From Sneathiella sp. HT1-7 (GTDB lineage Bacteria > Pseudomonadota > Alphaproteobacteria > Sneathiellales > Sneathiellaceae), in contig NZ_JAJFZN010000004.1 of the NCBI RefSeq assembly GCF_020731145.1, positions 310,001 through 374,000 on the forward strand: DNA of 64,000 bases, read 5' to 3'. Numbering within the stretch: position 1 is the first letter of the stretch; each line of letters starts with the position of its first letter. This document shows, in pieces, positions 1 to 10,717 of the stretch. The position numbers and the translations under genes were made by a program. A model generated the notes under the pieces. The model was not told the DNA's origin and did no database searches. It worked only from the letters and a program-made list of their open reading frames with translations.

Positions 1-798
1 GCCATCGTAAGAAAAGCGCGACCGGTCCGAAAGCCACTCTTCGTTCACGTCCTCATTGAGGCGCGGTAAAAAGCGCATGACTTCCTTGCCGCGGCTATCA
101 ACCCGGATATTCGCCCCGACGGCGTCGAGCACGTCGATACTCTCGGTTTTGGAAAGCTCCCACGGGCGTGCCGTAAATGCATAGGGCTTCGATGTCAGCG
201 CCCCAACCGGGCATAAGTCAATGATATTACCGGAGAGTTCGCTATCGAGCGCTTGCTCAAGATAGGTCGCGATCTCCATATTTTCACCACGGTTAATAGC
301 GCCAAGTTCCTCAACTCCCGCAACCTCCGTCGCGAATCGCACGCAACGTGTACAGTGAATACAGCGAGTCATCGTCGTCTTGATGAGTGGCCCCATATTC
401 TTTTCTGTAACGGCGCGCTTCATTTCATGATAGCGGCTGTTGCCGGAGCCATACGCCATCGATTGATCCTGCAAATCACACTCACCGCCCTGATCGCAAA
501 TCGGGCAATCAAGCGGATGATTGATCAGCAGGAATTCCATGGCCCCCTCACGGCCTTCTTTCACCTTTTGGGTATTGGTGTGAATGACCATACCATCGCC
601 AGCGGGCATTGCGCAGGAGGCGATCAGCTTCGGAGCCTTTTCCATCTCCACCAGGCACATGCGGCAATTACCGGCGATCGACAACCGCTCATGATAGCAA
701 AAGCGCGGGATTTCCGCGCCCGCTTCCTCACAGGCCTGAAGGACCGTGGTTCCCGGATCGACTGTAACTTCTACACCATCTACTGTAAGTGTCGGCAT
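1..798 (-). CDS. nuoG: NADH-quinone oxidoreductase subunit G (partial, C-terminal part outside window)
   Basis: This is the N-terminal 266 residues of the large iron-sulfur subunit of respiratory complex I, in the peripheral arm facing the cytoplasm. It passes electrons from the NuoE/F module toward the quinone site. The [2Fe-2S] ferredoxin domain is visible with cysteines at 34, 45, 48 and 62. It is followed by a segment with [15 protein letters not shown] (His/Cys ligands of a 4Fe-4S cluster) and RCIHCTRC (another 4Fe-4S site). The ATG at 798 lies 26 bases after the nuoF stop, so the gene is in the nuo operon. The frame stays open to base 1, so the molybdopterin-like domain lies outside the window. 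Confidence 0.96.
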   Translation of the reverse strand, partial: MPTLTVDGVEVTVDPGTTVLQACEEAGAEIPRFCYHERLSIAGNCRMCLVEMEKAPKLIASCAMPAGDGMVIHTNTQKVKEGREGAMEFLLINHPLDCPICDQGGECDLQDQSMAYGSGNSRYHEMKRAVTEKNMGPLIKTTMTRCIHCTRCVRFATEVAGVEELGAINRGENMEIATYLEQALDSELSGNIIDLCPVGALTSKPYAFTARPWELSKTESIDVLDAVGANIRVDSRGKEVMRFLPRLNEDVNEEWLSDRSRFSYDG

Positions 799-824
799 TC
801 TTCACTCCCCACGCGGTCCAGCCC

Positions 825-2105
825 TCAGGCCGCCCGTGCAGCCTTCCGTGATTTAATACGTTCCTCAATAACCGGGCGGAAGTGCCGCACCAGTCCCTGA
901 ATTGGCCAGGCCGCCGCGTCACCAAGGGCGCAGATGGTATGACCTTCAATCCGTTTTGATACATTGATCAGCATGTCAATTTCCTCAACCTCCGCATCGC
1001 CGGAGACAAGGCGCTGCATCACCCGCCACATCCAGCCAGTGCCTTCACGACACGGCGTGCATTGGCCACAGCTTTCATGCTTATAGAAATGGGAGAGCCT
1101 CTCAATCGCCCGGATCACATCTGTCGATTTATCCATGACAATGACGGCAGCCGTACCGAGCCCGCTCTGGGCATCGCGCAAACTATCGAAATCCATCAGC
1201 ATCGTATCGCAGATATCTTTCGGCAACATAGGAACGGAAGACCCACCGGGAATAATGGCCAGCAAGTTATCCCAACCACCCCGAACACCGCCCGCATGCT
1301 TTTCGATCAGCTCTTTGAGCGGAATGCCCATTTCCTCTTCGACATTGCAGGGCTTGTTCACATGGCCAGAAATACAGAAGAGTTTGGTGCCGGTATTGTT
1401 TGGGCGGCCAAGACCGGAGAACCATCCTTCCCCGCGCCGAAGAATTTCAGGCGCAACGGCGATACTCTCAACATTGTTTACGGTCGACGGACAGCCCCAG
1501 ACACCGACATTGGCAGGAAATGGCGGTTTCAGTCGTGGCTGACCCTTGTTGCCTTCAAGGCTCTCGATCAGAGCCGTTTCCTCGCCGCAAATGTAAGCGC
1601 CGGCGCCGCGATGCAGATAAATATCGAAATCATAGCCGGAACCAGAGGCGTTCTTGCCGATCAGCCCATCGTCATAGGCTTCCTGGATGGCAATCTCCAG
1701 ATTGATCGCCTCCTGTACAAACTCCCCGCGAATATAGATATAGGCCGCAACGGCACGCATGGCGAAACCGGCGACGAGACAGCCTTCCAGCAGACGGTGC
1801 GGATCGAAGCGCATGATTTCCCGGTCTTTACAAGTACCCGGCTCTGATTCGTCGGCATTGACCACAAGATAGCTTGGACGGCCATCGGATTCCTTGGGCA
1901 TAAAAGACCATTTCAAACCCGTCGGAAAGCCCGCACCGCCGCGACCGCGAAGGCCGCTTTCCTTCATCGCATCGATAATACCGTCCTGCCCCATCTCTAT
2001 GAGTGTCTTGGTATTATCCCAGATACCGCGGCTTTTAGCGCCCGCAAGCTTCCAGTCGTGAATGCCGTACAGATTAGTGAAAATCCGATCCTGATCTTTC
2101 AGCAT
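825..2105 (-). CDS. nuoF: NADH-quinone oxidoreductase subunit NuoF (NADH- and FMN-binding)
   Basis: NuoF oxidises NADH, takes the electrons on FMN and passes them to the 4Fe-4S cluster N3 at the tip of the complex I peripheral arm. The 426-residue length is normal. Residues 51-60 hold the glycine-rich [10 protein letters not shown] loop for [23 protein letters not shown] sits around residues 170-185. The cluster motif [11 protein letters not shown] is near residue 350, with a fourth cysteine in the later TICALGD segment. Its start codon overlaps the nuoE stop by one base (TAATG), which indicates translational coupling. Confidence 0.97.
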   Translation of the reverse strand: MLKDQDRIFTNLYGIHDWKLAGAKSRGIWDNTKTLIEMGQDGIIDAMKESGLRGRGGAGFPTGLKWSFMPKESDGRPSYLVVNADESEPGTCKDREIMRFDPHRLLEGCLVAGFAMRAVAAYIYIRGEFVQEAINLEIAIQEAYDDGLIGKNASGSGYDFDIYLHRGAGAYICGEETALIESLEGNKGQPRLKPPFPANVGVWGCPSTVNNVESIAVAPEILRRGEGWFSGLGRPNNTGTKLFCISGHVNKPCNVEEEMGIPLKELIEKHAGGVRGGWDNLLAIIPGGSSVPMLPKDICDTMLMDFDSLRDAQSGLGTAAVIVMDKSTDVIRAIERLSHFYKHESCGQCTPCREGTGWMWRVMQRLVSGDAEVEEIDMLINVSKRIEGHTICALGDAAAWPIQGLVRHFRPVIEERIKSRKAARAA

Positions 2106-2707
2106 TACGCGCCCTCCGTCTTTTCAAGCAATGTCGTCGGGCCACCTTCCGGTGCCGAATTGGTCCGATCAATCTGTGGACCCTTGGGCGGAACCTCACC
2201 TTTGGCTAGCTTATCCAGAACGACCTCGAAGTTTTCAGCGTTCAGATCTTCATAGAAATCATCATTGATTTGCACGACCGGTGCATTCACACAGGCACCA
2301 AGGCATTCCACTTCGAGAAGGCTGAACATCCCATCCTCTGTGGTCTCGCCATTGGTGATCCCCAGCTTGTTCTTGCAGACCGCTTCCAGATCGTCGCTTC
2401 CACGCAGCCAGCAGGGCGTCGTCCGGCAAAGCTGCAGGAAATATTTTCCGACAGGCTTGAGGTTATACATGGTGTAGAAGGTTGCCACCTCCAGCACGCG
2501 CATATATGGGACATTCAAGTAGTTCCCGACATACTCAAGCACTTCCTTGGAGAGCCAGTTCTCATTCTGGCGCTGCGCAAGATCAAGAAGCGGCATCACC
2601 GCGCTTTGCTGACGGCCTTCAGGGTATCTCGCGATGAATTTCTGGGCCTTTTCGACATTTTCAGCCGTAAATTCAAAGGCTTTTCCTGTTTCGATAACCT
2701 GACTCAC
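2105..2707 (-). CDS. nuoE: NADH-quinone oxidoreductase subunit NuoE ([2Fe-2S] thioredoxin-fold)
   Basis: This is the 24-kDa-type subunit of complex I, partner of NuoF, carrying the off-path [2Fe-2S] cluster N1a. The 200-residue product has the helical N-terminus with [18 protein letters not shown] and the family motif [16 protein letters not shown]. Its cysteine pattern is C-x4-C in RTTPCWLRG and then [10 protein letters not shown], as expected for the cluster ligands. It overlaps nuoD by four bases (ATGA) and nuoF by one base, so it is within the nuo operon. Confidence 0.96.
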   Translation of the reverse strand: MSQVIETGKAFEFTAENVEKAQKFIARYPEGRQQSAVMPLLDLAQRQNENWLSKEVLEYVGNYLNVPYMRVLEVATFYTMYNLKPVGKYFLQLCRTTPCWLRGSDDLEAVCKNKLGITNGETTEDGMFSLLEVECLGACVNAPVVQINDDFYEDLNAENFEVVLDKLAKGEVPPKGPQIDRTNSAPEGGPTTLLEKTEGA

Positions 2708-3882
2708 CGGTCCACCTCACCAAAAACGATATCCAAACTGCCGAGAATTGCCGACGCATCGGCCAACATGTGCCCCTTGGTTAAAAAGTCCATGCCTTGC
2801 AAATGCGCAAAACCCGGCGCCCTGATCTTGCAACGATAGGGTTTATTTGACCCATCGGAGACCAGATATACGCCAAACTCGCCCTTTGGCGCCTCTACCG
2901 CTGTATAAGTCTCTCCAGCAGGAACTTTAACACCCTCAGTGTAATGCTTGAAATGATTGATCAAGGCTTCCATAGAGGTTTTCATTTCGCTCCGACGTGG
3001 CGGTGCAACCTTAGGATCAGTTGAAAGAACCGGTCCCGGCTTCATCTGATCAAGGCACTGCGTCATAATCCGCATGGATTGGCGCATTTCTTCCATCCGC
3101 ATCAGATAGCGATCGAAACAATCCCCATTAAGGCCAACGGGAATATCAAAATCCATCTTTGCATACACATCATATGGCTGCGCTTTTCTGAGGTCCCAGG
3201 CAAGCCCGGTAGACCGAAGCATTACACCAGAGAACCCCCAGCCCATTGCCTCTTCTTCCGAGACAATACCGATATCGACATTCCGCTGCTTGAAAATACG
3301 GTTTTCAGTGAGCAGCGCCTCGACATCGTCAAGAACAGCCGGGAAATGCTCGATAAAAGTGCGAATATCATCCTCGAGCTTTTCAGAAATATCCTGATGA
3401 ACGCCGCCAACACGGAAATATGCGGCATGCATCCGCGCGCCACTTGCCCGCTCATAAAACTCCATCAATGTTTCGCGCTCAACAAAGGCCCAGAGCATCG
3501 GCGTTGTCGCGCCAACATCCATGGCCTGCGCGCAGACATTCATGATATGATTGAGAATACGGGAAATTTCAGAAAACAGGACACGGATATACTGCCCGCG
3601 TTCCGGCACTTCACAGCCCAGCAGTTTTTCTGCCGCCAGCACAAAGGCATGCTCTTGGCTCATCGCCGCCACATAATCGAGACGGTCGAAATACGGCATC
3701 GCCTGCATATAGGTTTTATGCTCGATCAGCTTTTCAGTGCCACGATGAAGCAGACCGATATGCGGATCGATCCGCTCAACGACTTCACCGTCAAGTTCCA
3801 TCACCATGCGCAGCACACCATGGGCCGCAGGATGCTGAGGACCGAAGTTAAGCGTATAATTCTTGATCTGGACTTCCGCCAT
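2704..3882 (-). CDS. nuoD: NADH-quinone oxidoreductase subunit NuoD (49-kDa type)
   Basis: NuoD forms the quinone-binding pocket with NuoB and belongs to the NiFe-hydrogenase large-subunit superfamily. The 392-residue protein begins with the conserved [22 protein letters not shown] and contains [17 protein letters not shown], the region of the quinone-site His and Tyr. It ends in the typical D-x-VFGEVDR. The gene overlaps nuoC and nuoE by one and four bases. NuoC and NuoD are separate here, as in alphaproteobacteria and mitochondria, rather than fused as in E. coli. Confidence 0.97.
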   Translation of the reverse strand: MAEVQIKNYTLNFGPQHPAAHGVLRMVMELDGEVVERIDPHIGLLHRGTEKLIEHKTYMQAMPYFDRLDYVAAMSQEHAFVLAAEKLLGCEVPERGQYIRVLFSEISRILNHIMNVCAQAMDVGATTPMLWAFVERETLMEFYERASGARMHAAYFRVGGVHQDISEKLEDDIRTFIEHFPAVLDDVEALLTENRIFKQRNVDIGIVSEEEAMGWGFSGVMLRSTGLAWDLRKAQPYDVYAKMDFDIPVGLNGDCFDRYLMRMEEMRQSMRIMTQCLDQMKPGPVLSTDPKVAPPRRSEMKTSMEALINHFKHYTEGVKVPAGETYTAVEAPKGEFGVYLVSDGSNKPYRCKIRAPGFAHLQGMDFLTKGHMLADASAILGSLDIVFGEVDR

Positions 3883-4490
3883 CAGCCCTGTCCTTCTGCT
3901 TTTTCGTCGCCGGGCAGAACATACTCAGTTCCCTCCCAGGGGCTTTCAAAATCAAACTTGCGAAATTCCTGCGTCAGATTGACCGGTTCATAGACAACCC
4001 GTTTTTCATCTTCGCTATAGCGCAGCTCCACATAGCCCGTAAGCGGGAAATCCTTGCGTAAAGGGTGCCCCTCGAAGCCATAATCAGTCAGCATCCTGCG
4101 CAAGTCCGGATGGCCGGAGAACATAATGCCATACATATCCCAGGCCTCGCGCTCAAACCAGTTCGCTGTCGGGAACAATCCGACAACAGAAGGGACCGGC
4201 GTCCTCGCGTCAGTTTCCGCTTTGACAATAATCCGCTGATTATGACGGAGGCTGAGAAGATTATAGACGACATCGAACCGCTTCGCGCGCGTCGGATAAT
4301 CCACCCCGCAGACATCGCAGAGAATCTCGAATTTGCAATTCGGATCATTGCGCAGGAATTCGAGAAACTTATCCAGCGATTCTGCGCGCACAATAACAGT
4401 CAGCTCACCGAAGGCGACGTTAGTTGACACCACTTCGTCGGAACGTTCGGCCGCGATTAACTCGCCCAGCTCTACAAGCGCTTCATTCAT
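3882..4490 (-). CDS. nuoC: NADH-quinone oxidoreductase subunit NuoC (30-kDa type)
   Basis: NuoC is a peripheral-arm subunit that pairs with NuoD. The open frame extends upstream to 4595, into nuoB. The better start is the ATG at 4490 ([11 protein letters not shown]), because it follows a purine-rich GGAAAGGG site, leaves 20 bases after nuoB, and gives 202 residues, the usual length. Family hallmarks are [10 protein letters not shown] and the signature ERE(A)[16 protein letters not shown], followed by [12 protein letters not shown]. It is in the nuo operon and overlaps nuoD by one base. Confidence 0.95.
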   Translation of the reverse strand: MNEALVELGELIAAERSDEVVSTNVAFGELTVIVRAESLDKFLEFLRNDPNCKFEILCDVCGVDYPTRAKRFDVVYNLLSLRHNQRIIVKAETDARTPVPSVVGLFPTANWFEREAWDMYGIMFSGHPDLRRMLTDYGFEGHPLRKDFPLTGYVELRYSEDEKRVVYEPVNLTQEFRKFDFESPWEGTEYVLPGDEKAEGQG

Positions 4491-4510
4491 GTAACTGACG
4501 ACCCTTTCCG

Positions 4511-5059
4511 TTAGCGCAAAAATGTTCCGGTGCGATGAATTTTCTTCTGCAGCTGAAAGACACCGTAAATCAGCGCTTCTGCCGTTGGTGGACAACCGGG
4601 AACATAGATGTCAACCGGGACAATCCGGTCGCAGCCGCGCACTACAGAATAAGAATAATGATAATATCCGCCGCCATTAGCGCAGGAGCCCATCGAAATG
4701 ACATACCGCGGCTCCGCCATCTGGTCATAAACCTTGCGAAGTGCTGGTGCCATCTTGTTAGTAAGCGTCCCCGCCACAATCATGACATCAGACTGACGAG
4801 GCGAACCACGAGGAACAACACCGAGCCGCTCCATATCGTATCGAGGCTGCCAGGCATGCATCATTTCAACAGCGCAACAGGCTAAACCGAAGGTCATTGG
4901 CCAAAGGGAGCCCGTACGGGCCCAATTGACGAGTTTGTCTACCTGAGTGACGACAAAACCCTTGTCATCCAGCTCCTGACCAACCTGACGGAAAAACGCG
5001 TCCTGATCTTGTGCGCCGGGTTGGGTGTCTGCACCGACCAGTTCAGAACCTACTCCCAT
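4511..5059 (-). CDS. nuoB: NADH-quinone oxidoreductase subunit NuoB (cluster N2)
   Basis: NuoB carries the terminal 4Fe-4S cluster N2, which reduces quinone. The ligands are visible as adjacent cysteines in [13 protein letters not shown], then [12 protein letters not shown] and [11 protein letters not shown]. An ATG at 5080 also exists, but the ATG at 5059 ([10 protein letters not shown]) is preferred: it has a GGGAG ribosome site about eight bases upstream and only a 10-base overlap with nuoA. That gives 182 residues. The C-terminus follows the family to the end ([10 protein letters not shown]). Confidence 0.95.
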   Translation of the reverse strand: MGVGSELVGADTQPGAQDQDAFFRQVGQELDDKGFVVTQVDKLVNWARTGSLWPMTFGLACCAVEMMHAWQPRYDMERLGVVPRGSPRQSDVMIVAGTLTNKMAPALRKVYDQMAEPRYVISMGSCANGGGYYHYSYSVVRGCDRIVPVDIYVPGCPPTAEALIYGVFQLQKKIHRTGTFLR

Positions 5060-5415
5060 TCCAGAGCTCCCTTTTTCCATTCATAAATAAACCCGATCGT
5101 GAGGATCCCGAGAAACACCATCATCGACCAGAACCCAAACAGCCCGACCCCACCTAGAGAAATGGACCAAGGGAAGAGAAAGGCGACCTCAAGATCGAAA
5201 ATGATGAACAAGATAGCGACCAGATAGAACCGGACGTCAAACTGATTGCGGGCGTCATCGAAAGGTTCAAAACCACATTCATATGGCGAGAGCTTTTCAG
5301 AGTCCGGATGCTGCGCTGCGACAACCATGGACGCAATCACAATGACTGCGGACAACCCGACCGCCAATCCCAGAAAGATCAGAATGGGCAAATATTCTAC
5401 AAGCAAGGCTTCCAT
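5050..5415 (-). CDS. nuoA: NADH-quinone oxidoreductase subunit NuoA (membrane)
   Basis: NuoA is a small inner-membrane subunit that links the peripheral and membrane arms of complex I. The 121 residues contain three hydrophobic segments (about 8-30, 63-83 and 88-110). The diagnostic loop [24 protein letters not shown] is also present. It is the first gene of the nuo operon, which is transcribed leftward. A perfect 8-bp inverted repeat lies about 20 bases upstream of its start (see separate entry). Confidence 0.96.
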   Translation of the reverse strand: MEALLVEYLPILIFLGLAVGLSAVIVIASMVVAAQHPDSEKLSPYECGFEPFDDARNQFDVRFYLVAILFIIFDLEVAFLFPWSISLGGVGLFGFWSMMVFLGILTIGFIYEWKKGALEWE

Positions 5416-5435
5416 ACTATCAAAACTGCCACGAT

Positions 5436-5459
5436 AAACGGGTAAAGATCAACCCGTTT
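5436..5459 (-). promoter_or_regulatory. Leader stem-loop just upstream of nuoA
   Basis: AAACGGGT and ACCCGTTT form a perfect 8-bp stem around an 8-base loop. It lies about 20 bases before the nuoA start on the transcribed strand. There is no U-tract, so it is not a terminator. It could be a leader RNA hairpin influencing nuo translation or stability, or an operator. The function is unknown. Confidence 0.4.
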
Positions 5460-5630
5460 GGCGGCAACCCCTCTTACCAATTACGTTCGGTATTATAGTG
5501 TCGGGTTATAAGGAAGAAAACCGAATTAGCAACAAAATTCGGCCATATTTTACAATGCAGGAACCCAAATGTGTGCCGCCCCGGTTGAATGACGGGATAG
5601 CTGAGAATCGTTCGCAATTTTGGGAAAAAG

Positions 5631-5707
<77 letters not shown>

Positions 5708-6107
5708 GCAGGGACGCTGTTTTCTATTGGACCTCACCCGCCATGTCAAGCCGGATAAGCAGTTTTTGAAAAGAAAATTTTGCCCCCCGCAACGGCATCG
5801 CAATTTTCAGCGTCTTTGACGTTATATGAACTTTCTTGCAACCAGTTCGATGTTCCCCAAAATCCTGATGGCGGGCACCCCGGTTTGATTCGACATCAGT
5901 TCTAGGAAGGCAAAATAAACGCAGCGCTATGACCGTTTTCTCTCAGCACCTATCTAATCTAAGAGCAAGCTTTGTTGCTTCAATATAAAAAAAGTAGTCT
6001 TCATGGCGCGCATGAGCCAAAGCTACAATCCCACCGGATTAGCTAAAGAATTGCACACTGGCCCGGGTGTCGGGCCTGCTGCAACAAATGATGCGTTTAA
6101 TGAGAAA
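5708..6107. other. Non-coding spacer between tRNA-Asp and tRNA-Val
   Basis: These 400 bases contain no convincing coding frame on either strand and no recognisable structured RNA. They hold the upstream sequence of tRNA-Asp and the downstream sequence of tRNA-Val. The only marked structure is a 6-bp GGCCCG/CGGGCC hairpin at 6060-6076 without a T-tract. Confidence 0.6.
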
Positions 6108-6184
6108 TGGTGGGTGATGAGAGATTCGAACTCCCGACCCTCTCGGTGTAAACGAGATGCTCTAACCAGCTGAGCTAATCACCC
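6108..6184 (-). tRNA. tRNA-Val (anticodon TAC)
   Basis: A complete 77-nt cloverleaf is read on the minus strand. The acceptor starts GGGTGAT and the 3' side ends in ATCACCC plus A and an encoded CCA. The D-arm is TAGCTCAGCTGGTTAGAGC. The anticodon stem TCTCG/CGAGA encloses TTTACAC with anticodon TAC. The T-arm has GAGTTCGAATCTC. Confidence 0.97.
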
Positions 6185-6232
6185 TAATTCCAAGCGAGCC
6201 CGTGTATATCAACCTACACCGGCAATTGGAAG

Positions 6233-6280
6233 TAAAAAAACGAAGCCAGATTCAAAAAATTGAATCTGGCTTCGTTTTGG
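6233..6280 (-). terminator. Intrinsic terminator downstream of the HU gene
   Basis: A perfect stem of about 17 bp (centre near 6257) has arms ACGAAGCCAGATTCAA and TTGAATCTGGCTTCGT. Read on the minus strand it is followed by seven T residues, so it ends the transcript of the HU gene that stops at 6297. The plus-strand side also has a short T run, so it may work in both directions. Confidence 0.88.
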
Positions 6281-6296
6281 TCTGTAACCACGTGTG

Positions 6297-6572
6297 TTAC
6301 TTATTGACCGAGTCCTTCAAGGCTTTACCAGCTTTGAATTTCGGCTGCTTGGAAGCCGGAATTTTGATCGTTTCGCCAGTGCGCGGGTTACGCCCTTCAG
6401 AGGCTTTGCGATCAGCAACGCTGAACGTGCCAAAGCCGACGAGGCGAACTTCATCGCCGCCACTTAAGGCGCCGGAAACCGCTTCGAGAACTGCATCAAC
6501 ACTTTTTCCTGCTTCTGCTTTCCCCAGACCTGAAATATCAGCTACTGCGGCAATGAGATCATTCTTATTCAC
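6297..6572 (-). CDS. hup: HU-family DNA-binding protein
   Basis: This is a small nucleoid-associated protein that binds and bends DNA as a dimer. The 91 residues match the family length. The signature GFGTFSVADRKASEGRNP spans about 46-63, including the R61-N62-P63 tip of the DNA-intercalating arm. It sits downstream of lon, the usual place for hupB next to clpX-lon, but is separated from it by about 150 bases. A strong terminator follows the gene. Confidence 0.96.
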   Translation of the reverse strand: MNKNDLIAAVADISGLGKAEAGKSVDAVLEAVSGALSGGDEVRLVGFGTFSVADRKASEGRNPRTGETIKIPASKQPKFKAGKALKDSVNK

Positions 6573-6723
6573 TATAAGCCCCCTTCAATTTAGACTTGAA
6601 CATATCATATCAAGAAATTCGTTTAAGACGGTCGAATACTAGTTTGTCGACCGCTCCGGGTCAAAGGGAAAAATCAAGATATCCCCAACTTTTCTGCGGT
6701 TTTGACCCGGTTTTCGATTAATG

Positions 6724-9138
6724 TCAGTGGGTTGTTACACCATCCTCAACTTTTCGCTGAGCGGCCGCACCAGCTAGTTCTTTCGCCAGCTCCTCCTCGG
6801 TCCAATTCAGTGGAACGAGAGGTTTCGTCAAGGCATGTTTCAGAACTTCCGAGACTTCTGAAACAGGGATAATTTCAAGCCCCTCTTTCACATTGTCGGG
6901 AATTTCTGCAAGATCCTTTTCATTATCCTTTGGAATCAACACCTTCTTGATTCCGCCACGAAGAGCCGCCAGAAGCTTTTCCTTCAAACCACCAATTGGC
7001 AGAACCCGACCACGCAAGGTAACCTCGCCCGTCATGGCAACATCCTTGCTCACCGGAATATCAGTCAACACTGAAATAATCGACGTGACCATGGCGACAC
7101 CGGCAGACGGCCCGTCCTTCGGCGTTGCGCCTTCGGGCACATGGACATGGATATCATGCTTGTCGAAATCGGTCGGCTTAACGCCCATTTCCATGCATCG
7201 TGATTGCACAAAACTTTTCGCAGCCTGCACAGATTCCTGCATAACATCGCCAAGTTTACCGGTGATTTGCATCCGGCCCTTGCCATAAAGCTTGACCGCT
7301 TCGATGGTCAGCAACTCACCGCCAACTTCAGTCCAGGCAAGACCCGTTGTCAGACCAACCTGATCCGTGTCCTCGATCTCACCAAAGCGATATTTGCGAA
7401 CACCGGAATAATCTTTCAGGTTATCCGACGTAATCGCAACCGACGTTACGCCATCAGTAATGATTTCCTTAATCGATTTGCGGCATAGCTTGGCGAGTTC
7501 CCGCTCTAGATTACGAACTCCGGCTTCGCGGGCGTAATAACGGATAAGATCTTGGATTGCCTCATCAGTAATCGACCATTCGTCTGATTTCAGACCATGA
7601 GCCTTCATCTGTTTCTTCACAAGATGACGCTTGGCAATCTCCACCTTTTCATCTTCTGTGTAACCGGAAAGATGGATGATTTCCATACGATCACGGAGCG
7701 GACCGGGCATGTTAAGGGAGTTCGCCGTGCAAATGAACATCACTTCCGAAAGGTCGAACTCGACTTCAAGATAATGATCGGCAAAAGTCGCGTTCTGCTC
7801 CGGATCGAGCACTTCAAGAAGAGCGGATGACGGATCACCGCGGAAGTCATTTCCGAGTTTATCAATCTCATCGAAGAGAAACAGCGGATTGCTTGATTTC
7901 GCCTTCTTCATCGACTGAATAACTTTGCCCGGCATGGAGCCGATATAGGTCCGCCGATGACCGCGAATTTCTGCTTCATCCCGCACGCCGCCCAAGGCAA
8001 CGCGCACGAAATTCCGCCCCGTAGCCTTCGCAACTGACTTACCAAGCGAAGTTTTACCAACACCCGGAGGACCAACAAGACAGAGAATAGAGCCGCGTAT
8101 TTTCTTCATCCGCTGCTGCACGGCGAGATATTCAAGGATACGTTCCTTAACTTTCTCCAAGCCGTAATGATCGTCATTGAGAATTTTTTCGGCCCGGACA
8201 AGATCCTTCTTGATACGGGTCCGCTTGTTCCACGGCAGGCTGGTGATCCAGTCGAGATAGTTGCGAACAACCGTCGCCTCGGCTGACATGGGGCTCATGT
8301 TCCGGAGTTTTTTCATCTCCTGATTACATTTTTCGAGCGCTTCCTTGGTCAGCTTTGTCTTGGCGATTTTCTCTTCAAGCTCGGTCAGTTCATCCCGGCC
8401 ATCCTCGCCTTCGCCAAGTTCCTTCTGGATCGCCTTCATCTGTTCATTGAGATAATATTCGCGCTGGGTCTTCTCCATCTGGCGTTTGACCCGGCTACGG
8501 ATTTTCTTCTCAACCTGAAGGACGCCGATTTCGTCTTCCATCAGCGCATAGACACGCTCCAACCGCTCGCTCGCACTCTCGATTTCAAGCAGTTCCTGCT
8601 TCTCGGAGATTTTGAGCGCCATATGCGACGCCATTGTATCAGCAAGCTTAGACGGCTCATCGATTTGATTGAGAGAGACAAGCACTTCGGGCGGGATCTT
8701 ACGGTTGAGCTTCACATACTGTTCGAACTGGGAAATAACGGAACGTGCCAGTGCCTCTAGCTCCGGTGTCTCCGCGTCTTTATCTTCCAAAATTTCCGCA
8801 TGAGCCTGGAAAAAATCGGGATTGCCAACGAATTCGTCAATTCGTGCCCGCTCACCGCCTTCAACCAGCACCTTCACGGTACCATCGGGCAGCTTCAAAA
8901 GCTGCAATACCGACGCGATAGTACCAACACGGTGGATATCTTCCTCGCCAGGATCATCCTGACTTGCATTTTTTTGCGCGACCAGCAGGATCTGCTTGTC
9001 ATCCTTCATCACATCTTCAAGTGCCCGAACAGACTTATCACGTCCGACGAACAGCGGGACAATCATATGCGGGAATACGACAATATCGCGCAGTGGAAGA
9101 ACCGGGAATATTTGCGTACGAGGTGTATCAATCATCAT
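6724..9138 (-). CDS. lon: ATP-dependent protease Lon (La)
   Basis: Lon is a cytoplasmic AAA+ serine protease that degrades misfolded and regulatory proteins. It has an N-terminal substrate-binding LON domain, then a coiled region (ERVYALMEDEIGVLQVEKK). The AAA+ module has Walker A GPPGVGKTS (near residue 356) and Walker B LFLFDEIDK. The C-terminal Ser-Lys protease has PKDGPSAGVAM (catalytic Ser near 677) and the Lys in GLKEKLLAA. The frame is open to 9159. I prefer the ATGATG at 9138, which has AAAAGG upstream, giving about 804 residues. It lies about 110 bases after clpX, with a hairpin in between. Confidence 0.97.
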   Translation of the reverse strand: MMIDTPRTQIFPVLPLRDIVVFPHMIVPLFVGRDKSVRALEDVMKDDKQILLVAQKNASQDDPGEEDIHRVGTIASVLQLLKLPDGTVKVLVEGGERARIDEFVGNPDFFQAHAEILEDKDAETPELEALARSVISQFEQYVKLNRKIPPEVLVSLNQIDEPSKLADTMASHMALKISEKQELLEIESASERLERVYALMEDEIGVLQVEKKIRSRVKRQMEKTQREYYLNEQMKAIQKELGEGEDGRDELTELEEKIAKTKLTKEALEKCNQEMKKLRNMSPMSAEATVVRNYLDWITSLPWNKRTRIKKDLVRAEKILNDDHYGLEKVKERILEYLAVQQRMKKIRGSILCLVGPPGVGKTSLGKSVAKATGRNFVRVALGGVRDEAEIRGHRRTYIGSMPGKVIQSMKKAKSSNPLFLFDEIDKLGNDFRGDPSSALLEVLDPEQNATFADHYLEVEFDLSEVMFICTANSLNMPGPLRDRMEIIHLSGYTEDEKVEIAKRHLVKKQMKAHGLKSDEWSITDEAIQDLIRYYAREAGVRNLERELAKLCRKSIKEIITDGVTSVAITSDNLKDYSGVRKYRFGEIEDTDQVGLTTGLAWTEVGGELLTIEAVKLYGKGRMQITGKLGDVMQESVQAAKSFVQSRCMEMGVKPTDFDKHDIHVHVPEGATPKDGPSAGVAMVTSIISVLTDIPVSKDVAMTGEVTLRGRVLPIGGLKEKLLAALRGGIKKVLIPKDNEKDLAEIPDNVKEGLEIIPVSEVSEVLKHALTKPLVPLNWTEEELAKELAGAAAQRKVEDGVTTH

Positions 9139-9212
9139 GTTGCCTTTTGGGACGGGCATTCAGACATGCCGCAGCAGCCGGGAAAAAATATGCTGGTCCT
9201 ACAAATTAAAAT

Positions 9213-9240
9213 ACAGTGGGAAGGTCACCCTTCCCACATT
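9213..9240 (-). terminator. Hairpin between clpX and lon
   Basis: A 9-bp perfect stem (GTGGGAAGG at 9216-9224, CCTTCCCAC at 9229-9237) has a 4-base loop. On the minus strand it is followed by TGTATTTTAATTT, a loose T-rich run. It could be a weak terminator or attenuator that separates clpX from lon expression. Confidence 0.55.
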
Positions 9241-9246
9241 ACCTAG

Positions 9247-10509
9247 CTAAGCGCTACTCGTTGCGTCTTGCCGGTCAGCATATATATGGAGAGGCTGGGT
9301 ACCACCGTCAACCACCTCCGCATTAATAACGATTTCCTCCACCCCTTCGAGTGCGGGGAGGTCATACATCGAATCCAGAAGAATATTCTCCATGATCGAC
9401 CGAAGGCCGCGGGCGCCAGTCTTACGAATGATCGCCTTCTTCGCAATCGCCGACAGCGCGTCTTCGGTAAAGGTCAGGTTGACATCTTCCATATCGAACA
9501 GGCGCTGATACTGCTTGACCAGAGCGTTCTTCGGAGATGTCAGAATTTCGATCAGAGCTTCCTCATCAAGATTTTCAAGCGTTGCAACAACCGGCAAACG
9601 TCCGACAAATTCAGGAATCAAACCAAACTTCAGAAGATCTTCCGGCTCGACATCCTTCAATGTTTCGCCAACATTGCGATCCTCTTCCGCCTCGACAGAA
9701 GCGCCGAATCCGATGGAGGTGTCTTTTCCACGCGAGCCAATGATCTTGTCAAGGCCGGCAAAAGCGCCACCACAGATAAACAGGATATTTGTTGTATCCA
9801 CCTGCAGGAATTCCTGCTGAGGATGCTTACGCCCGCCCTGCGGCGGAACGGAGGCAACGGTGCCTTCCATAATTTTCAGAAGCGCCTGCTGTACCCCTTC
9901 ACCGGAAACATCGCGGGTGATCGAAGGATTGTCAGATTTACGGCTGATCTTGTCGACCTCATCAATATAGACAATACCGCGCTGCGCCCGCTCTACATTG
10001 TAGTCAGCAGACTGCAACAGCTTGAGAATGATGTTCTCCACATCCTCACCGACATAACCTGCTTCGGTCAGGGTCGTAGCGTCCGCCATGGTGAAGGGAA
10101 CATCAAGAATGCGGGCCAATGTCTGAGCAAGCAGTGTCTTACCACAACCTGTCGGGCCAATCAGTAGAATGTTGGATTTTGCCAATTCCACATCGTCCGA
10201 TTTGGCGCTGTGGTGAAGCCGTTTGTAATGATTATGGACGGCAACGGACAAAACTCTTTTCGCATGGAACTGGCCGATCACGTAATCATCGAGAACGTTA
10301 CAAATTTCCATCGGCGTTGGCACGCCATCATTCGTCTTCACCAGGGTGCTTTTGTGTTCTTCGCGAATAATATCCATGCACAGCTCAACGCATTCATCGC
10401 AAATGAACACAGTCGGTCCCGCGATCAGCTTTCTCACTTCATGCTGGCTCTTGCCGCAGAAGGAGCAGTACAGGGTATTTTTCGAATCTCCACCACTTAA
10501 TTTGGTCAT
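9247..10509 (-). CDS. clpX: ATP-dependent unfoldase ClpX
   Basis: ClpX is a hexameric AAA+ unfoldase that recognises tagged or native substrates and feeds them to ClpP. The N-terminal zinc-binding domain has cysteines 15, 18, 37 and 40 (CSFC and CDEC). Walker A is [12 protein letters not shown] and Walker B is [10 protein letters not shown]. The pore and sensor regions follow with TGARGLRSI near the C-terminus. The 420-residue length is normal. It lies about 210 bases downstream of clpP in the same direction, in the common tig-clpP-clpX-lon order. Confidence 0.98.
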   Translation of the reverse strand: MTKLSGGDSKNTLYCSFCGKSQHEVRKLIAGPTVFICDECVELCMDIIREEHKSTLVKTNDGVPTPMEICNVLDDYVIGQFHAKRVLSVAVHNHYKRLHHSAKSDDVELAKSNILLIGPTGCGKTLLAQTLARILDVPFTMADATTLTEAGYVGEDVENIILKLLQSADYNVERAQRGIVYIDEVDKISRKSDNPSITRDVSGEGVQQALLKIMEGTVASVPPQGGRKHPQQEFLQVDTTNILFICGGAFAGLDKIIGSRGKDTSIGFGASVEAEEDRNVGETLKDVEPEDLLKFGLIPEFVGRLPVVATLENLDEEALIEILTSPKNALVKQYQRLFDMEDVNLTFTEDALSAIAKKAIIRKTGARGLRSIMENILLDSMYDLPALEGVEEIVINAEVVDGGTQPLHIYADRQDATSSA

Positions 10510-10717
10510 AAATACTCCAATAGTCCGTTCGACTTTTCATATTAGCCGTCGTCTCTGCGGGCGACAACAAGAATGTTCATCTCGTCGAAATCAATGGCGG
10601 CAAACCATTTTGATCACCTCGAAGATATATAATATGTAAAATTGACTCAACTTTTCGTTAACATGACGCAATTCGCGCCCGTTTTACGAAAAATAACAAT
10701 CTGATTTTGCCGCGGAG

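Noticed and set aside
3079-3993. Plus-strand open frame opposite nuoD
   Set aside because: It is antisense to a certain complex I subunit; the composition is His/Arg rich as expected for a shadow frame.
4491-4595. Upstream extension of nuoC to 4595
   Set aside because: The extension lies inside nuoB and the ATG at 4490 has a good ribosome site and gives the family length.
6060-6076. GGCCCG/CGGGCC hairpin as terminator for tRNA-Val
   Set aside because: No T-tract follows on either strand and the distance from the tRNA is short; it is only a chance-sized inverted repeat.
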